39,869 nt of DNA. Source: Gemmatimonadota bacterium. Its GTDB lineage: Bacteria > Gemmatimonadota > Gemmatimonadetes > Longimicrobiales > Gaopeijiaceae. Every line of letters starts with the position of its first letter. Position 1 is the first letter of the stretch. Of the stretch, positions 23,861 to 32,900 are shown in pieces. Under the pieces are notes generated by a model. The model had not been told where the DNA came from, did not search any database, and worked only from the letters and a program-made list of their open reading frames with translations. The stretch is from NCBI GenBank assembly GCA_028873815.1, contig JAPPNN010000024.1:1-39869 (forward strand). Direction: 5' to 3'. A program made the translations under genes and the position numbers.

Positions 23861-24661
23861 TCACGGGACGGCCTCCGCCCAATGGTCTTCTGGTATGATG
23901 GCCAAGCCGGTTCGGTCCCGGTACTCCACCACCTTTTCGATCTTCCGTCCGAACGATCCATGCTTCCAATCGCGGCTGGCGAAAGTACCAATCACCAGAT
24001 AGTCTGTCTTGAGCGTGATGTTGTTCTTCCACGCACCGCCAAGGTCGTCCACGGTATCGCGGCAGGCCGCTCGCGGGCCGTAGGCGAACCGGCCAGAGAA
24101 CACGAAGAGCCGGCCGGGAATCTCCACCGATGGCAGCGGCGAATCGAAGGGCAGCGATGAGGGAGCATGCTTTGCCTTGACTCCAATTGTCTGGCCAGAG
24201 AGCCCCAGCATGATTTCGGTCAATTCCTGTCGTTCCTCGTCGTCTATCACTCCGTCCTCGAGTATCCGATCAAGACGGCGAGCGACTTGGTTCCCCGGCC
24301 ACCGGCCCACGATATCCGGGTGTTGGCCGAACCACTTCTGCAGGGAGACCGCCTCGCTGTCAGTGACCACCCCGTCCATGATGATTCCCCGAGCGATTCC
24401 GAGCATTTCCTGCAGATCCCGCTCGTAGCGCATTCGGTGTAGGAATTCAGCGGGGGGCTGGCCATGAGCGTCAGTTCGTGCGTGAAATCCGGATCGTCCC
24501 TGTCTCCGCAGCCACTCGATTGTATCGCTGGCCTCCTGGAAGCTGTTGACGGCGTCGGCGTCTCCTCCAAGATCCTCGATGTAGGCCAACTGGTTTGACG
24601 TCGGCCGACCGTTCAGCACGTTGCGAATCCGCCACTTCAGGCGATCAATCATCTCGGTCAC
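23861..24661 (-). CDS. TerB-like plus BRCT-domain protein
   Basis: Residues 80-155 form an acidic helical domain (ERDLQEMLGIARGIIMDGVV; ILEDGVIDDEERQELTEIML) like TerB. Residues 184-266 are a BRCT domain: LFVFSGRFAYGPRAAC, VDDLGGAWKNNITLKTDYLV, GTFASRDWKHG, GRKIEKVVEY, AIIPEDHW. BRCT domains bind phospho-peptides or DNA ends and in bacteria are best known from NAD-dependent DNA ligase; here no ligase is present. A role as a DNA-end or stress sensor is possible. GTG 24661 overlaps the stop of the preceding gene; ATG 24652 is an alternative. Confidence 0.7.
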   Translation of the reverse strand: MTEMIDRLKWRIRNVLNGRPTSNQLAYIEDLGGDADAVNSFQEASDTIEWLRRQGRSGFHARTDAHGQPPAEFLHRMRYERDLQEMLGIARGIIMDGVVTDSEAVSLQKWFGQHPDIVGRWPGNQVARRLDRILEDGVIDDEERQELTEIMLGLSGQTIGVKAKHAPSSLPFDSPLPSVEIPGRLFVFSGRFAYGPRAACRDTVDDLGGAWKNNITLKTDYLVIGTFASRDWKHGSFGRKIEKVVEYRDRTGLAIIPEDHWAEAVP

Positions 24662-25004
24662 CCACTTGCGACTCCATGTGGCTCAGCACCTCAGAATACA
24701 GCCATTCTTCGCCTTGAAACTGCTCCACGTCACCCTCCGGTGGCGTGCCTGCCGACGGCGACTTTCCCGTCCGCATTTGGATGAGGTCCCGGAGTCCTTC
24801 CCTCCGCCTTGCGATCTGTTCGACCCACTCGTTTCCGACCGCATCACCAACGAGCAAGTCGAGCACGGTACCCAATCCCTGTTTGACACCCCGCAGAAAG
24901 TGTTTGTGTCCATTCATGATGGCGTGTTCCTCGTAGTGGATGACACGGCGAGCTGAAGCATCTGAGTGTCCGAGCGGGCTTCGGCCGCGCCTGCTGGGAT
25001 CCAT
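24645..25004 (-). CDS. hypothetical protein at the right end of the cargo segment
   Basis: ATG 25004 is chosen because AAAGGA lies 5 bases upstream; an in-frame ATG at 25040 has no ribosome site and borders the inverted repeat. The 119-aa product is helical (VIHYEEHAIMNGHKHFLRGV ... GNEWVEQIARRREGLRDLIQM) and not recognised. It ends 17 bases into the TerB/BRCT gene. It is probably the first gene of the cargo operon. Confidence 0.55.
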   Translation of the reverse strand: MDPSRRGRSPLGHSDASARRVIHYEEHAIMNGHKHFLRGVKQGLGTVLDLLVGDAVGNEWVEQIARRREGLRDLIQMRTGKSPSAGTPPEGDVEQFQGEEWLYSEVLSHMESQVGDRDD

Positions 25005-25055
25005 ATGTGTCCTTTCTTTCGGGGAAGATTGGTCAGTCATGTTGTTGTAGTACCT

Positions 25056-25094
25056 TAATCACCTGACAGTAAGCCATATAGAAAGGACGGTGGC
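25056..25094 (-). repeat. right inverted repeat of the cargo segment
   Basis: Reverse-complement partner of 19848-19885: TAATCACCTGACAGTA (25056-25071) and AGAAAGGACGGTGGC (25080-25094) are exact, with one indel in the joint. Only 32 bases separate it from the stop of the next minus-strand gene. Confidence 0.75.
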
Positions 25095-25126
25095 GAGGCC
25101 AGCGTCCGGATCGTACGTCTTCTCCG

Positions 25127-25654
25127 TCAGTCGTCGTCGATCTGGTCATGACCCAACAACGTCAATCTGACAAGGGGCCCTTGATCCGCTAGCTTGGTTA
25201 CCCATCTTTCGCTTACCAGCATGCCGGCCAAGCGGAGCATGTCGGCTGGGTCAGACGAGAACGAGGCCGCAATGAACCGCGGGTGCCCGAAATCAATGTC
25301 ATCGGTCTGGTGATCTGCTGAATGCAAGGCTTCCGCAAGACAGTGCTTCAATCGCCTTCGGAGAGACGGCAAGGGCTGATCTGCGAATCCTGCAACGTGG
25401 TTCGCATTGATCTCTGGAATCTTGCCCAGTCGATTGGCGGACCGTACCTGACCCGCCAGAATCACTCTTGCCCGAGAGGTGATTTCGACAGCTTCGGCGC
25501 TGTCCGTCATATCAAATTCACCGCATTGCACGCATTCATACTCACCGAAGTCACCGCTGCGGGGAGCTCCCATCCTTGCCGGTTTCCGTCCGCAGACCGG
25601 ACATGCGACGATTTCTATGCTCCCCCACCTCTGGCGGATTCTCGTATTCCTCAT
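25127..25654 (-). CDS. zinc-ribbon protein, unknown function
   Basis: The N-terminus carries a four-Cys zinc ribbon (VACPVCGRKP ... YECVQCGEFDM, about residues 18-48). The rest is helical with no known motif (LKHCLAEALHSADHQ; DPADMLRLAGMLVSERWV). The arrangement, a zinc ribbon followed by a helical domain, is seen in many small proteins near defence genes, but no specific family was recognised. The ribosome site is weak. It is the last gene of the minus-strand run before the inverted repeat. Confidence 0.55.
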   Translation of the reverse strand: MRNTRIRQRWGSIEIVACPVCGRKPARMGAPRSGDFGEYECVQCGEFDMTDSAEAVEITSRARVILAGQVRSANRLGKIPEINANHVAGFADQPLPSLRRRLKHCLAEALHSADHQTDDIDFGHPRFIAASFSSDPADMLRLAGMLVSERWVTKLADQGPLVRLTLLGHDQIDDD

Positions 25655-25717
25655 AGCGTAGCTAATCCCAGTCGTGAGTAATTGATGGCCTAGGCGCGAG
25701 CGTAGGTTCGCGAGGGC

Positions 25718-26248
25718 TTACTGGGCAGGTTCGATGTCGAACCAGCCTTCACCCCTAGGAGTGTGGGTACAGCTTCGACAGAGCACCAACAGGTTCATTT
25801 GAATCCGTTCGACCCGGTCCCTTTCCGTCTCCCCTGGGGGCCCGTTGGCACCCAACGTGGCAAGGCTGAATCGGGTGGGATGACCTCTACACTCGCCCGG
25901 TGCGTGGTCGTGCCAGTCCTGGGTGCAGTCGCACGTTGTACTTAGCTTGGCGATCTTCCTCGCGCGATCCACGTTGCGCGGTTGCCATTGCGGAATGGTC
26001 TCCGCCGCCTTCTGCCTTGCCTTCTGGAGCTGGTTGTGGGCGTCCGAGACGCCCATCTGGTATCGTTCCAGCGCCCGTTCATACCCAGTGAACAGCGCGT
26101 CGCACTCCTGCTCCGGCAACCCGCTGGCTTGTTCTTCCAAAGTAGGAGGGGTCAAGCCAGGGTAGTCCCCGCGACGAAAAGCAAACTCCATGTGGCTTTC
26201 ACAGAGTGCGATGCCCTGCTGAAACCGCTTTTCGAGTAGGTCACTCAT
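25718..26248 (-). CDS. Cys/His-rich helical protein, HNH-like C-terminus
   Basis: The ATG at 26248 has GAGGG 9 bases upstream; another ATG three codons before it has less. The first 100 residues are helical. The C-terminal part has CDCTQDWHDHAPGECRGH and later LLVLCRSCTHTPRGEGW; the spacing of Cys and His is like an HNH zinc-finger nuclease, but the central His-Asn-His pattern is not clear. Called hypothetical. Confidence 0.5.
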   Translation of the reverse strand: MSDLLEKRFQQGIALCESHMEFAFRRGDYPGLTPPTLEEQASGLPEQECDALFTGYERALERYQMGVSDAHNQLQKARQKAAETIPQWQPRNVDRARKIAKLSTTCDCTQDWHDHAPGECRGHPTRFSLATLGANGPPGETERDRVERIQMNLLVLCRSCTHTPRGEGWFDIEPAQ

Positions 26249-26294
26249 CGAATTCATCCCTCAGGCCGGGGGTTGGTCCGGGTGGGCGGACTCG

Positions 26295-26519
26295 TCATTG
26301 GTCACGGCCACGCAAAGCGGCCTGCAGGGCCTCCATTGCCTTGTTGAGGGCCTCCTTGTCCTTCTCAAGGGTCTTCAGGACCGTTGCGGCTCGCTGGGCG
26401 GTCTCCTTGGTCCCCTCGGCGACTTGCAGGGCCTTGGTGGCTTCCTCGACAGTCATCTTGGATTTCTGGGTGGCCTTTAGGGCTTCAGCGGCGGCTTGCC
26501 AGGCTTTTGAGCTTGTCAT
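26295..26519 (-). CDS. small all-helical protein
   Basis: 74 aa, composed almost wholly of Ala/Lys/Glu-rich helix (WQAAAEALKATQKSKMTVEE; ALQVAEGTKETAQRAATVL), a likely coiled coil. AAAGGA lies before the ATG, which overlaps the stop of the preceding gene (ATGA). It could be a structural or adaptor protein. No family recognised. Confidence 0.55.
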   Translation of the reverse strand: MTSSKAWQAAAEALKATQKSKMTVEEATKALQVAEGTKETAQRAATVLKTLEKDKEALNKAMEALQAALRGRDQ

Positions 26520-26722
26520 CGAGGATTTCCTTTCAGGGTTGTGGGTTGGGGGTTACTCGGGTCCCCGGCGGTCGTCACCTGTTCCCCGCCGGGTTGGGTC
26601 CGCAGCGCAGTCACCCCCTTGGCGACGTTGCCCGCGAGAATGTCCTGCGGGTGTATTCCAGGAGTCAAACCTGGTCCTCCAAGCCGGTGGCGACGCGCGG
26701 CCGGATTGAAGCGCCCGACCAC
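26516..26722 (-). CDS. short hypothetical protein or gene 3' end
   Basis: The frame from GTG 26722 reads coding-like DNA: GLTPGIHPQDILAGNVAKGV, then TALRTQPGGEQVTTAGDPSN. GGAG lies 9 bases before the GTG, and the stop overlaps the next start by 4 bases. Upstream, coding-like sequence continues in another frame, so this may be the end of a longer broken gene. Confidence 0.4.
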   Translation of the reverse strand: MVGRFNPAARRHRLGGPGLTPGIHPQDILAGNVAKGVTALRTQPGGEQVTTAGDPSNPQPTTLKGNPR

Positions 26723-27325
26723 GCCACTGCTCCACCGCTATGACCGCCAGCACCTTCCAGTCTGGCGGGACTGCCGATTTGCGGAAGGTCGGGGGATCAT
26801 CAGGGGGGCGGGGCTGCTCGCCCGGCCAAGGGCGAGGCAGCCAGTCGAACACCGCTCGACCGGGCTGTCCCGCGGGGGCGTAGATCGGATGCTGCAACGG
26901 CGGGTCGGGGAGGAAGTGCGCCCGACAGCGTTCGCCACGCTCGTGTTGGAGGGTCGGTCTGTTCACAGCGTAGACTACAAAAACAGATAACGAACCGGCA
27001 ACGGGGGCACTCGGATTCCTCTCCAGTGCCACCTCGTCGAATCTCTCCCGCAGGGTGGCTCCAGACACCGTCGGCGCACATCGTGCTTGACGGCAGGCCA
27101 CGCGCTGGCCACCGGAAATGCCGCATGCAGGTGTCTCGGGTTCTCGTCCCGGTATTCGCGAATGTAGCGGGCTTCGGTGTCGTCCGCGGCGGGCGAATCG
27201 TCCTCACCTGAGCCGGCTGGCCCACACGCCGCGCCATCCCCGTCGGAGGGATGGACATCGCCCGGGGGCGAATCGTCCGCAACATAGCGTAGCACGCGGA
27301 AGTGGTTCTTCCAGCGCTCGCAATG
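26723..27325 (-). pseudogene. broken coding region with changed frames
   Basis: Directly after the TAG of the 27919 gene (at 27326-27328), the same frame continues HCERWKNHFRVLRYVADD ... ARYIREYRDENPRHLHAAF; coding character then passes near 27060 to another frame (VSGATLRERFDEVALERN ... LSVFVVYAVNR ... DWKVLAVIAVEQWRGRAL) and finally to the frame of the 26722 ORF. This pattern suggests one or two decayed genes with a nonsense mutation and frameshifts. Sequencing error cannot be excluded. No family recognised. Confidence 0.35.
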
Positions 27326-27919
27326 CTAGTACCACGTTCCACCGAGTTCGTTGGCCATCACGCGAGCCCCGCCTAGGTCTCCAGCCTTGGCGTACCCCTC
27401 CAGTTTTGCTAGGCATGTGAACCACTCGTCCATTTCCCAGTCATCGACATCATCCGGCACCGGGGGCAGGCCGATTTGGAATTGCGACCACAGCCTGGTG
27501 TGGAGCTGCGTGAGATCGCCGATCAGTTGACGAGTGGGATCGTTGAAGCGTCCCCGTAGCTCATAGAAATAGGCGGCGAGTTCCGCGAATTCGATTTCAA
27601 GCGGGCGGGGCGTAGGACTTGTTGGAATGGGAGCTTGACGGTCCTGGCGCTGGACACGGGCCTCCTGCTGGACACGGGCCTCCAAGTGACGGCCGAACAT
27701 CGATAGGGCGACCCCTGTCGCAAGTGCCGCCAGGCCGAAGTACTGGAGGTCGGTGAAAAGGAGATGAGTGATCGCGGGCAACCACTCCCACCACGTACGC
27801 AGATCCCCGGGCACGCCCGCCAATCCGATAACGGTTAGCGCTAGTCCTATCACACTTCCCACCCGCCCAAACCGTGCGACACGGTTCGAAACGGACAGGT
27901 TTTCTGGCAGCGAGGCCAT
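27326..27919 (-). CDS. two-TM membrane protein, unknown function
   Basis: Residues 18-38 (VGSVIGLALTVIGLAG) and 55-75 (FTDLQYFGLAALATGVALSM) are membrane helices; the C-terminal 110 residues are soluble with an EIEFAELAAYFYELRG helix and an acidic part (VPDDVDDWEMDEWFTCLAKL). The stop is TAG, after which coding-like sequence continues in frame, so the natural end is uncertain. It lies downstream of the McrBC pair, on the same strand. Confidence 0.55.
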   Translation of the reverse strand: MASLPENLSVSNRVARFGRVGSVIGLALTVIGLAGVPGDLRTWWEWLPAITHLLFTDLQYFGLAALATGVALSMFGRHLEARVQQEARVQRQDRQAPIPTSPTPRPLEIEFAELAAYFYELRGRFNDPTRQLIGDLTQLHTRLWSQFQIGLPPVPDDVDDWEMDEWFTCLAKLEGYAKAGDLGGARVMANELGGTWY

Positions 27920-28132
27920 TCGCTTCCCCCTCTCGGTCCGGCCAAGCAGGTTGTTCTTCTCGCCGAAGACCGGGCCGCGCGAATCGAATCCTCGGAGCCA
28001 TCGAAGATACTAAACGTCCAGGAACGTGCCACAGAGGATGCGAAGCGACGGAACAGGGCGTCCGTGGGAGACCCGATGCGGGCGCTTGGCGGAACAGTTA
28101 TAGCGGCCCCGATATAGGAAGCCGCGACAAAG

Positions 28133-28148
28133 TAAACTTTGGTTTACA
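28133..28148. repeat. GTAAAC-GTTTAC hairpin
   Basis: GTAAAC (28133-28138), TTTG, GTTTAC (28143-28148): a perfect 6-bp inverted repeat in the 259-base space between the McrC-like gene and the two-TM gene. It is just downstream of the McrC-like stop and AT-rich, so it may be an operator for the next gene or a processing site. Confidence 0.35.
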
Positions 28149-28178
28149 TAGATGTATGGTGCAGTTTCCATTCCTGCT

Positions 28179-29915
28179 CTATACGCGGAGCATCCCCCCC
28201 AACATCGTTTGCAACGCGCTGCTGCTCGTAGTTCCCATTCCGCGGCCATTGCCCCCCTCCCCTTCAATCACCGGAGCCAGCGGAATCGCGCCCACTCCCT
28301 TCAACTCTTCAGGCAGCCCCTCGGCCGACGAAACCACTAGGCCACCACGCTGCCCACCATCCTCTGGCTTCCCGAAGAACTGAAACTCCCCACCCGGGTA
28401 CAGGATCCACACCGACTGCGCGTCCGGAATCGCTTCGCGGTAGGCGTGCATCTTGTAGATGTCCGCACGCTTGAACGAACCCGCCCGCTCTGCGTTCTTC
28501 GGGTCGCCGACATCCTTGTCGTCCGCGGCGAGTCCAACATCGGTGAGGGTCTGGACCCGGAACTTCGCGTCGAACAGGTGTAGGCCGGCGTTCGGCCGGG
28601 CGGGGACCGAAAGAGCGATGTCGGGAATCAGTGGCACGGAGTAGGAGTGCTGTTGTGGCTTCCGGGACCTGGAGAAGCCCTGGTTGTACACTAGGCGCGC
28701 GCCCGGATCCCATTGGAAGGTCCCGCCGGCTGGGAAAGCGGTCTGGAAGGGACCGGTGGCCAGCGGCCCCGATCGGACGGGCGGTCTCCCCAACACCGCC
28801 GAAATCTCGTCAACGAGCCGGAAGAAGGTCCAAAGCTCGTACAGAAGCGCGATGTTCTTGAGTTCGAGGAGATCGCGCATGCCGTCATTGTCGAGCGGGA
28901 TCGTCGGGGCTAGGCGAATCCGGGAGAAGTGCTGGAGCACGCGGCGATACCCCCGCCGTCGCTGAAGCACGGTGGACGAGAAGGGGATCCGCACCATTCG
29001 TCCGACCTCTTCCCACATGCTGTGCCGGGCGATCGGCATCAGCTTCGCCTCCATTCGATCGCAATCCCGCAGCAGGTTCCGTCGGAACGCGTCGGGCCGT
29101 CTGGAGCTCACCGCCGACCGCATGCGACCGATGATGGTCCGAGCTTGCCCGATGAAGGCCTTCACGAACCGGTTCTCGGCAGTGTCGGTTGTCGGCCTGA
29201 TTTTCCGCTCGGAGACGAATTCCGGGAGACGCCAGCGGAGTCGTTCAGCGAGCCTCGCCCCGGCGGGTGAGAGAGACGACGCCACGACGGCCACCCCAGG
29301 CCGGGTCACTAGATCGAGCGGCGTGTGCGCGTCCACTCTGGTCATGGCTTCGATGCGGACGTCGCGGCGGTGGCTGCGCCACAACCGGTGCGGCTCCCTG
29401 ACGATCATCTCGAGGGCGGGAAGCAGGCGTACTTCCTCCGGGGCTCTGTCCGAGAGGATGTAGCGCAGGTAGACGAAGGCGTGGTAGAGGACCTCGTCGC
29501 GTGGGGCGGTGCTGACCGAGTAGCGCCCGGCGGCAGCTTCGTTTGCTGAAAACGGGAGGGTGGTTGCTGTGTCGGTCAGTTCGTGGAGCATGGCGTCGAA
29601 CTGGTTGCCGTCGAACTTGCGCGAGACCAGGTCGAGGGTCCCGAGGTGGGGTAGTTCGAGGGTGCCGACCGAGTTGACGAGGTTGAGGATGAGGGCGTTT
29701 CGCTGTTTTCCCACCCACGTCCGATTCGCCCTCGGCAGCAGGTCAGCTATCTGCGCGAGGGCCTGATCGTCCCCTTCGACGACCCACCGCCGTTCGCTCT
29801 GCAAGCGGTAACCGTGGTCTGTTTCCTCGGCTGGCTCGCGCGAGCGATACGCGTGGATGGTGACTCGCGAAGTCCGTCCGACTCCGGCGGAACCGTTCAC
29901 GGCCCGGTCACTCAA
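28179..29915 (-). CDS. mcrC: McrC-like (DUF2357) nuclease subunit of a type IV restriction system
   Basis: A 578-aa protein partnered with the McrB-like ATPase, with which it overlaps by 8 bases. Features of DUF2357/DUF524 proteins are present: PFSANEAAAGRYSVST, TDTAENRFVKAFI, ALLYELWTFFRLVDEI. The nuclease site is PDIALSV ... LHLFDAKFRV (about 430-450), a PD-(D/E)xK core, with DIYKMHAYREAI after it. Such complexes cut modified DNA driven by McrB nucleotide hydrolysis. The start at 29915 is TTG, GTG 29900 being possible. Larger than E. coli McrC (about 350 aa). Confidence 0.8.
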   Translation of the reverse strand: MSDRAVNGSAGVGRTSRVTIHAYRSREPAEETDHGYRLQSERRWVVEGDDQALAQIADLLPRANRTWVGKQRNALILNLVNSVGTLELPHLGTLDLVSRKFDGNQFDAMLHELTDTATTLPFSANEAAAGRYSVSTAPRDEVLYHAFVYLRYILSDRAPEEVRLLPALEMIVREPHRLWRSHRRDVRIEAMTRVDAHTPLDLVTRPGVAVVASSLSPAGARLAERLRWRLPEFVSERKIRPTTDTAENRFVKAFIGQARTIIGRMRSAVSSRRPDAFRRNLLRDCDRMEAKLMPIARHSMWEEVGRMVRIPFSSTVLQRRRGYRRVLQHFSRIRLAPTIPLDNDGMRDLLELKNIALLYELWTFFRLVDEISAVLGRPPVRSGPLATGPFQTAFPAGGTFQWDPGARLVYNQGFSRSRKPQQHSYSVPLIPDIALSVPARPNAGLHLFDAKFRVQTLTDVGLAADDKDVGDPKNAERAGSFKRADIYKMHAYREAIPDAQSVWILYPGGEFQFFGKPEDGGQRGGLVVSSAEGLPEELKGVGAIPLAPVIEGEGGNGRGMGTTSSSALQTMLGGMLRV

Positions 29916-32900
29916 TGAACGAGGTGAAACCTCGGTCCCGAAGTCGATGGAGCATTCTCAAGACCTTTGCGCCGGTTCGCGGGTAGGCCGGGGAGTCGGT
30001 GTCAGCGTCAGCAGCTTCCGGGCCATCGGAATCCGCTTCGTTTCCTTCGGCACCAGGGTCGTCGGAGGGTGACTGGGTCTTGGATCTGGCCACTAGGCGG
30101 CCCTTGACCACTTTCCAGTCATCCAACTCGACCTGCTGGTCCTTCTTGGGAACCTGGTCGTGGCCACGCACGGCGAACTGAAAGATCTCTTCGAGAGGAG
30201 ACTGCAGCTCCTGTTGGGTTCCGTGGAACTTCGGGAGAACCTTCTGCAGGAGGGCCAGGTCGAAGGCTGCGGTGACCGCCGATTCCGTGGTCGCCTCAGC
30301 AGCCTGTTTCCGGGCCAGATTGACGAATCGGGCGATCTCGTTTGCGACGCGGTATCCGAAATGCCGGTGATGTCGTTCTAGGATGCCGTGGAGTCGCACG
30401 AGGGCTTTCTGATGTTCGCTGGTCTCCTTGCTGAACTCCTTCCAGTCGTCACGGCTCGGCTTCCAGTCGTCGCCCCCGGAGGAGCCGGATGGCAGGAGAT
30501 CGAGTGAGCCCTGCACGCCATCCAGATTCAGTCTGGAGGCTTCCTCACCGGCTTCCCCCTTCGTGAACGCTTTTAGGTCGACTTGGTCGAACTCGATGGT
30601 GAATGCGCGGTCGAGCACTTTGGGGCTGAACATGTAGGTCGTCTCGTCGACGTTCACGGTGCCCGTGAAGAGGACGTTGCCGGGTACTTTCAGCTGTCGC
30701 GGGACCTGCGGGCCCGATTCGGACTCGCCGCTCTCGATAGCTTCGTTCTCGTGAAGCGCAATATCCTCATCCGATTCAAGCGCTGACAGGAAGTCCGAAA
30801 AGTAGTGCTCCACACGGGCCAGATTCATCTCGTCGAGAATGACGAAGAAGGGATGGGGCTTCTCCCCGACTGTTGCGGCCCTCTCTTCCTCAGCGCGGGC
30901 GTGAAGCAGCAGGCTCAGGAACTGGGTGGTCACGTACTCGTTGGTTAGGGGATTGAGATAGCCGAGCAGACCGCGGTTGTCGACCCAGTCGGGACGGACG
31001 GGTATGACTTCGTAGTTGTTGGCTCTCTGCTCGACAACGTCTGTGTCGGACAGCCCGATTTCGAGTTCGTCAGGTTCGTCCTCTTCGCCTGGGCATACTC
31101 GAAGCCAGAACTGATCTCCCTCCTTCAGATTCGCATGGAACCATTCTCGGAAGTCGCCCTTGAAGTACAGCATGGGGTGTCTCCCCTGTGCCAGAAAGGC
31201 ACTAAGTCTGATACGGCCATTCGGGTACCGAACCCATATCCGTGGCCCTTTCCCGGGATCTGCAGTTGTATCGATGGTGAGGTGATTGCTGATGGCGACA
31301 GGCAGACGTAGCCTTGAGAATCTGATGGTGTACGGCCTCACATCGATGCCAACGGCATCGTCCGGGGGTCGTGCTACGCTCCTCTTCAGCACGGGTCCTA
31401 CGTGTTGTGCCACAGCCTTGGCGATCTTCGTCTTTCCGGTGCCCGAGATGCCTGTCAGAATGGCGAAGCGCTTGGTTTGGAGGGCGAGAATGTAGTTGGC
31501 AACCTGCTCCCGTGAGAACAGCAGGTCGTTGTCTTCAAGAGACTGGGTAAGTGAGAACACAGGCCGTGGATTAGGTTGGGGTTTCGGTCTTGGCTCGTCA
31601 CCAAAGTGCCGCTCGAAAGCCGGGCTGAAGTAGAATGTTGCGGTTGCCATCGGATCCCAGTGTTTCCGTCCATATTTGGGGGGCAACTCGGTCAGGGCTC
31701 GCTCGAGGGCCACGAAGCGCTCTCCCAGCGACGCATCGCCTGCCATCGCAGGAACGAGGCCTACCAGTTCCAGCTTCGTAGCCTTGGCCGCCATGTGCAG
31801 AATCCCCGACCACTTCTCTGGATTCTGGAGGAAGAGTAGGGCGCTCGCAATCGGAAGAGATTCCGTGATGTAGTTTCGCACGTTGGCGCCCGTCTCCCAC
31901 ATGCGGTCAAGCCGTCCTGCTTCAGTGCCAGTGCCGTGAAGAAGGGCGATGAGTGCTTTCCTGAAGACTGGAAGATCCTCTTCGAAGTTGCGGTACGCGT
32001 GGGTGTCCCGGTTCTTTGGGAAGGCGAGATTCGGCGAGAATAGCCCAGGCGTTCTGCCCCCGTGCGCGTCGAGTTCATTGAAAAACGCGAAGAAGTCATC
32101 CGGCAAAAGCGATTCGATGGCTGCCGCGGTGCCGAACAGTTGTTTGAAGTGGCTCTGAGCCCGATCAAGGAGTTCTTGCCGCTCGATCAGGTTCCGGGCA
32201 TCGGCCTCCTCCTCGAACTCCGTCAAGGCCCGTTCGATTCGGGGGTCGTACTCATGTCCCGCCTCGCGAGCACGCTTTTCCGCCGCGTTCCGCTCATTCG
32301 CTTCCTGTACCGCGACCCAGACGAAGCCCTGGACATCGATCATGTGCCTGGGCTTATACTCCCCAAGAGCTTCACGGAGTTCCAAGTAGGCCGTGCGTAC
32401 CCGGGCGTACTCCTCCCCCGAAGGCTCGACGCCGAGCTTGCCACCCCACTGTCCGATTTCCAACAGCGTGCGGACTGTTCTGGGCTTGATTAGGACCTCT
32501 TCGTCGGGATAGAGGAAGAAGAGGAAGTAGGTGGGCATGGCCCATCGGTTGACATTGGGGTACAAGCCCATGGACCTGATTCGATCGGAGTACCGATCTA
32601 GGCGCTGGGGGGTGTCGCCATCGCCGTACAGGAGATCAAGGAGCGCTTCACAGAAACTTCGATGGTCAAGATCGTCGTGGTTGAGTAATGCTAGATCCCC
32701 GCCGCGGAACCGGGTGGTAAGGAGATTGTTGTGTTTTGCGATCTTCTCGAGCCGCCCGATCACTTCGCCATAGTTACCATTGTCGATCAGGCTCCGAAGG
32801 GCCTGCTCGGAGAGGAGTTCCCTCGCCTTCTCAACCGTCGCCAGCTTGTACTTGACCTCGTCGTAACGTCCGCCGTCGAACCGTGGATCTCTGAAGCCGA

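Larger units (their letters stand above)
19848..25094. mobile_element. 5.25-kb inverted-repeat-bounded cargo segment
   Basis: The segment is bounded by imperfect inverted repeats of 38-39 bases and contains six genes, all on the minus strand: a small FlbD-like protein, an Mrr-like nuclease, a ParB-like protein, a DUF3644/HEPN protein, a TerB/BRCT protein and a small unknown protein. No transposase is inside, so it would need help in trans, or the repeats mark a past inversion or an IS pair. The left end directly abuts the truncated istB frame. I see no target-site duplication. Some interior DNA (about 20-22.6 kb) is clearly less GC-rich than the flanks. Confidence 0.55.

Noticed and set aside
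19862..25071. Target-site duplication at the outer ends of the cargo segment
   Set aside because: The bases next to the repeats are inverted copies or unrelated, not direct copies; no duplication could be shown.
26658..26674. A tRNA-like T arm on the minus strand (CCAGG, TTTGACT, CCTGG)
   Set aside because: No matching 7-bp acceptor stem, no CCA and no proper D arm or anticodon arm at the right distances; it lies in a coding-like frame.
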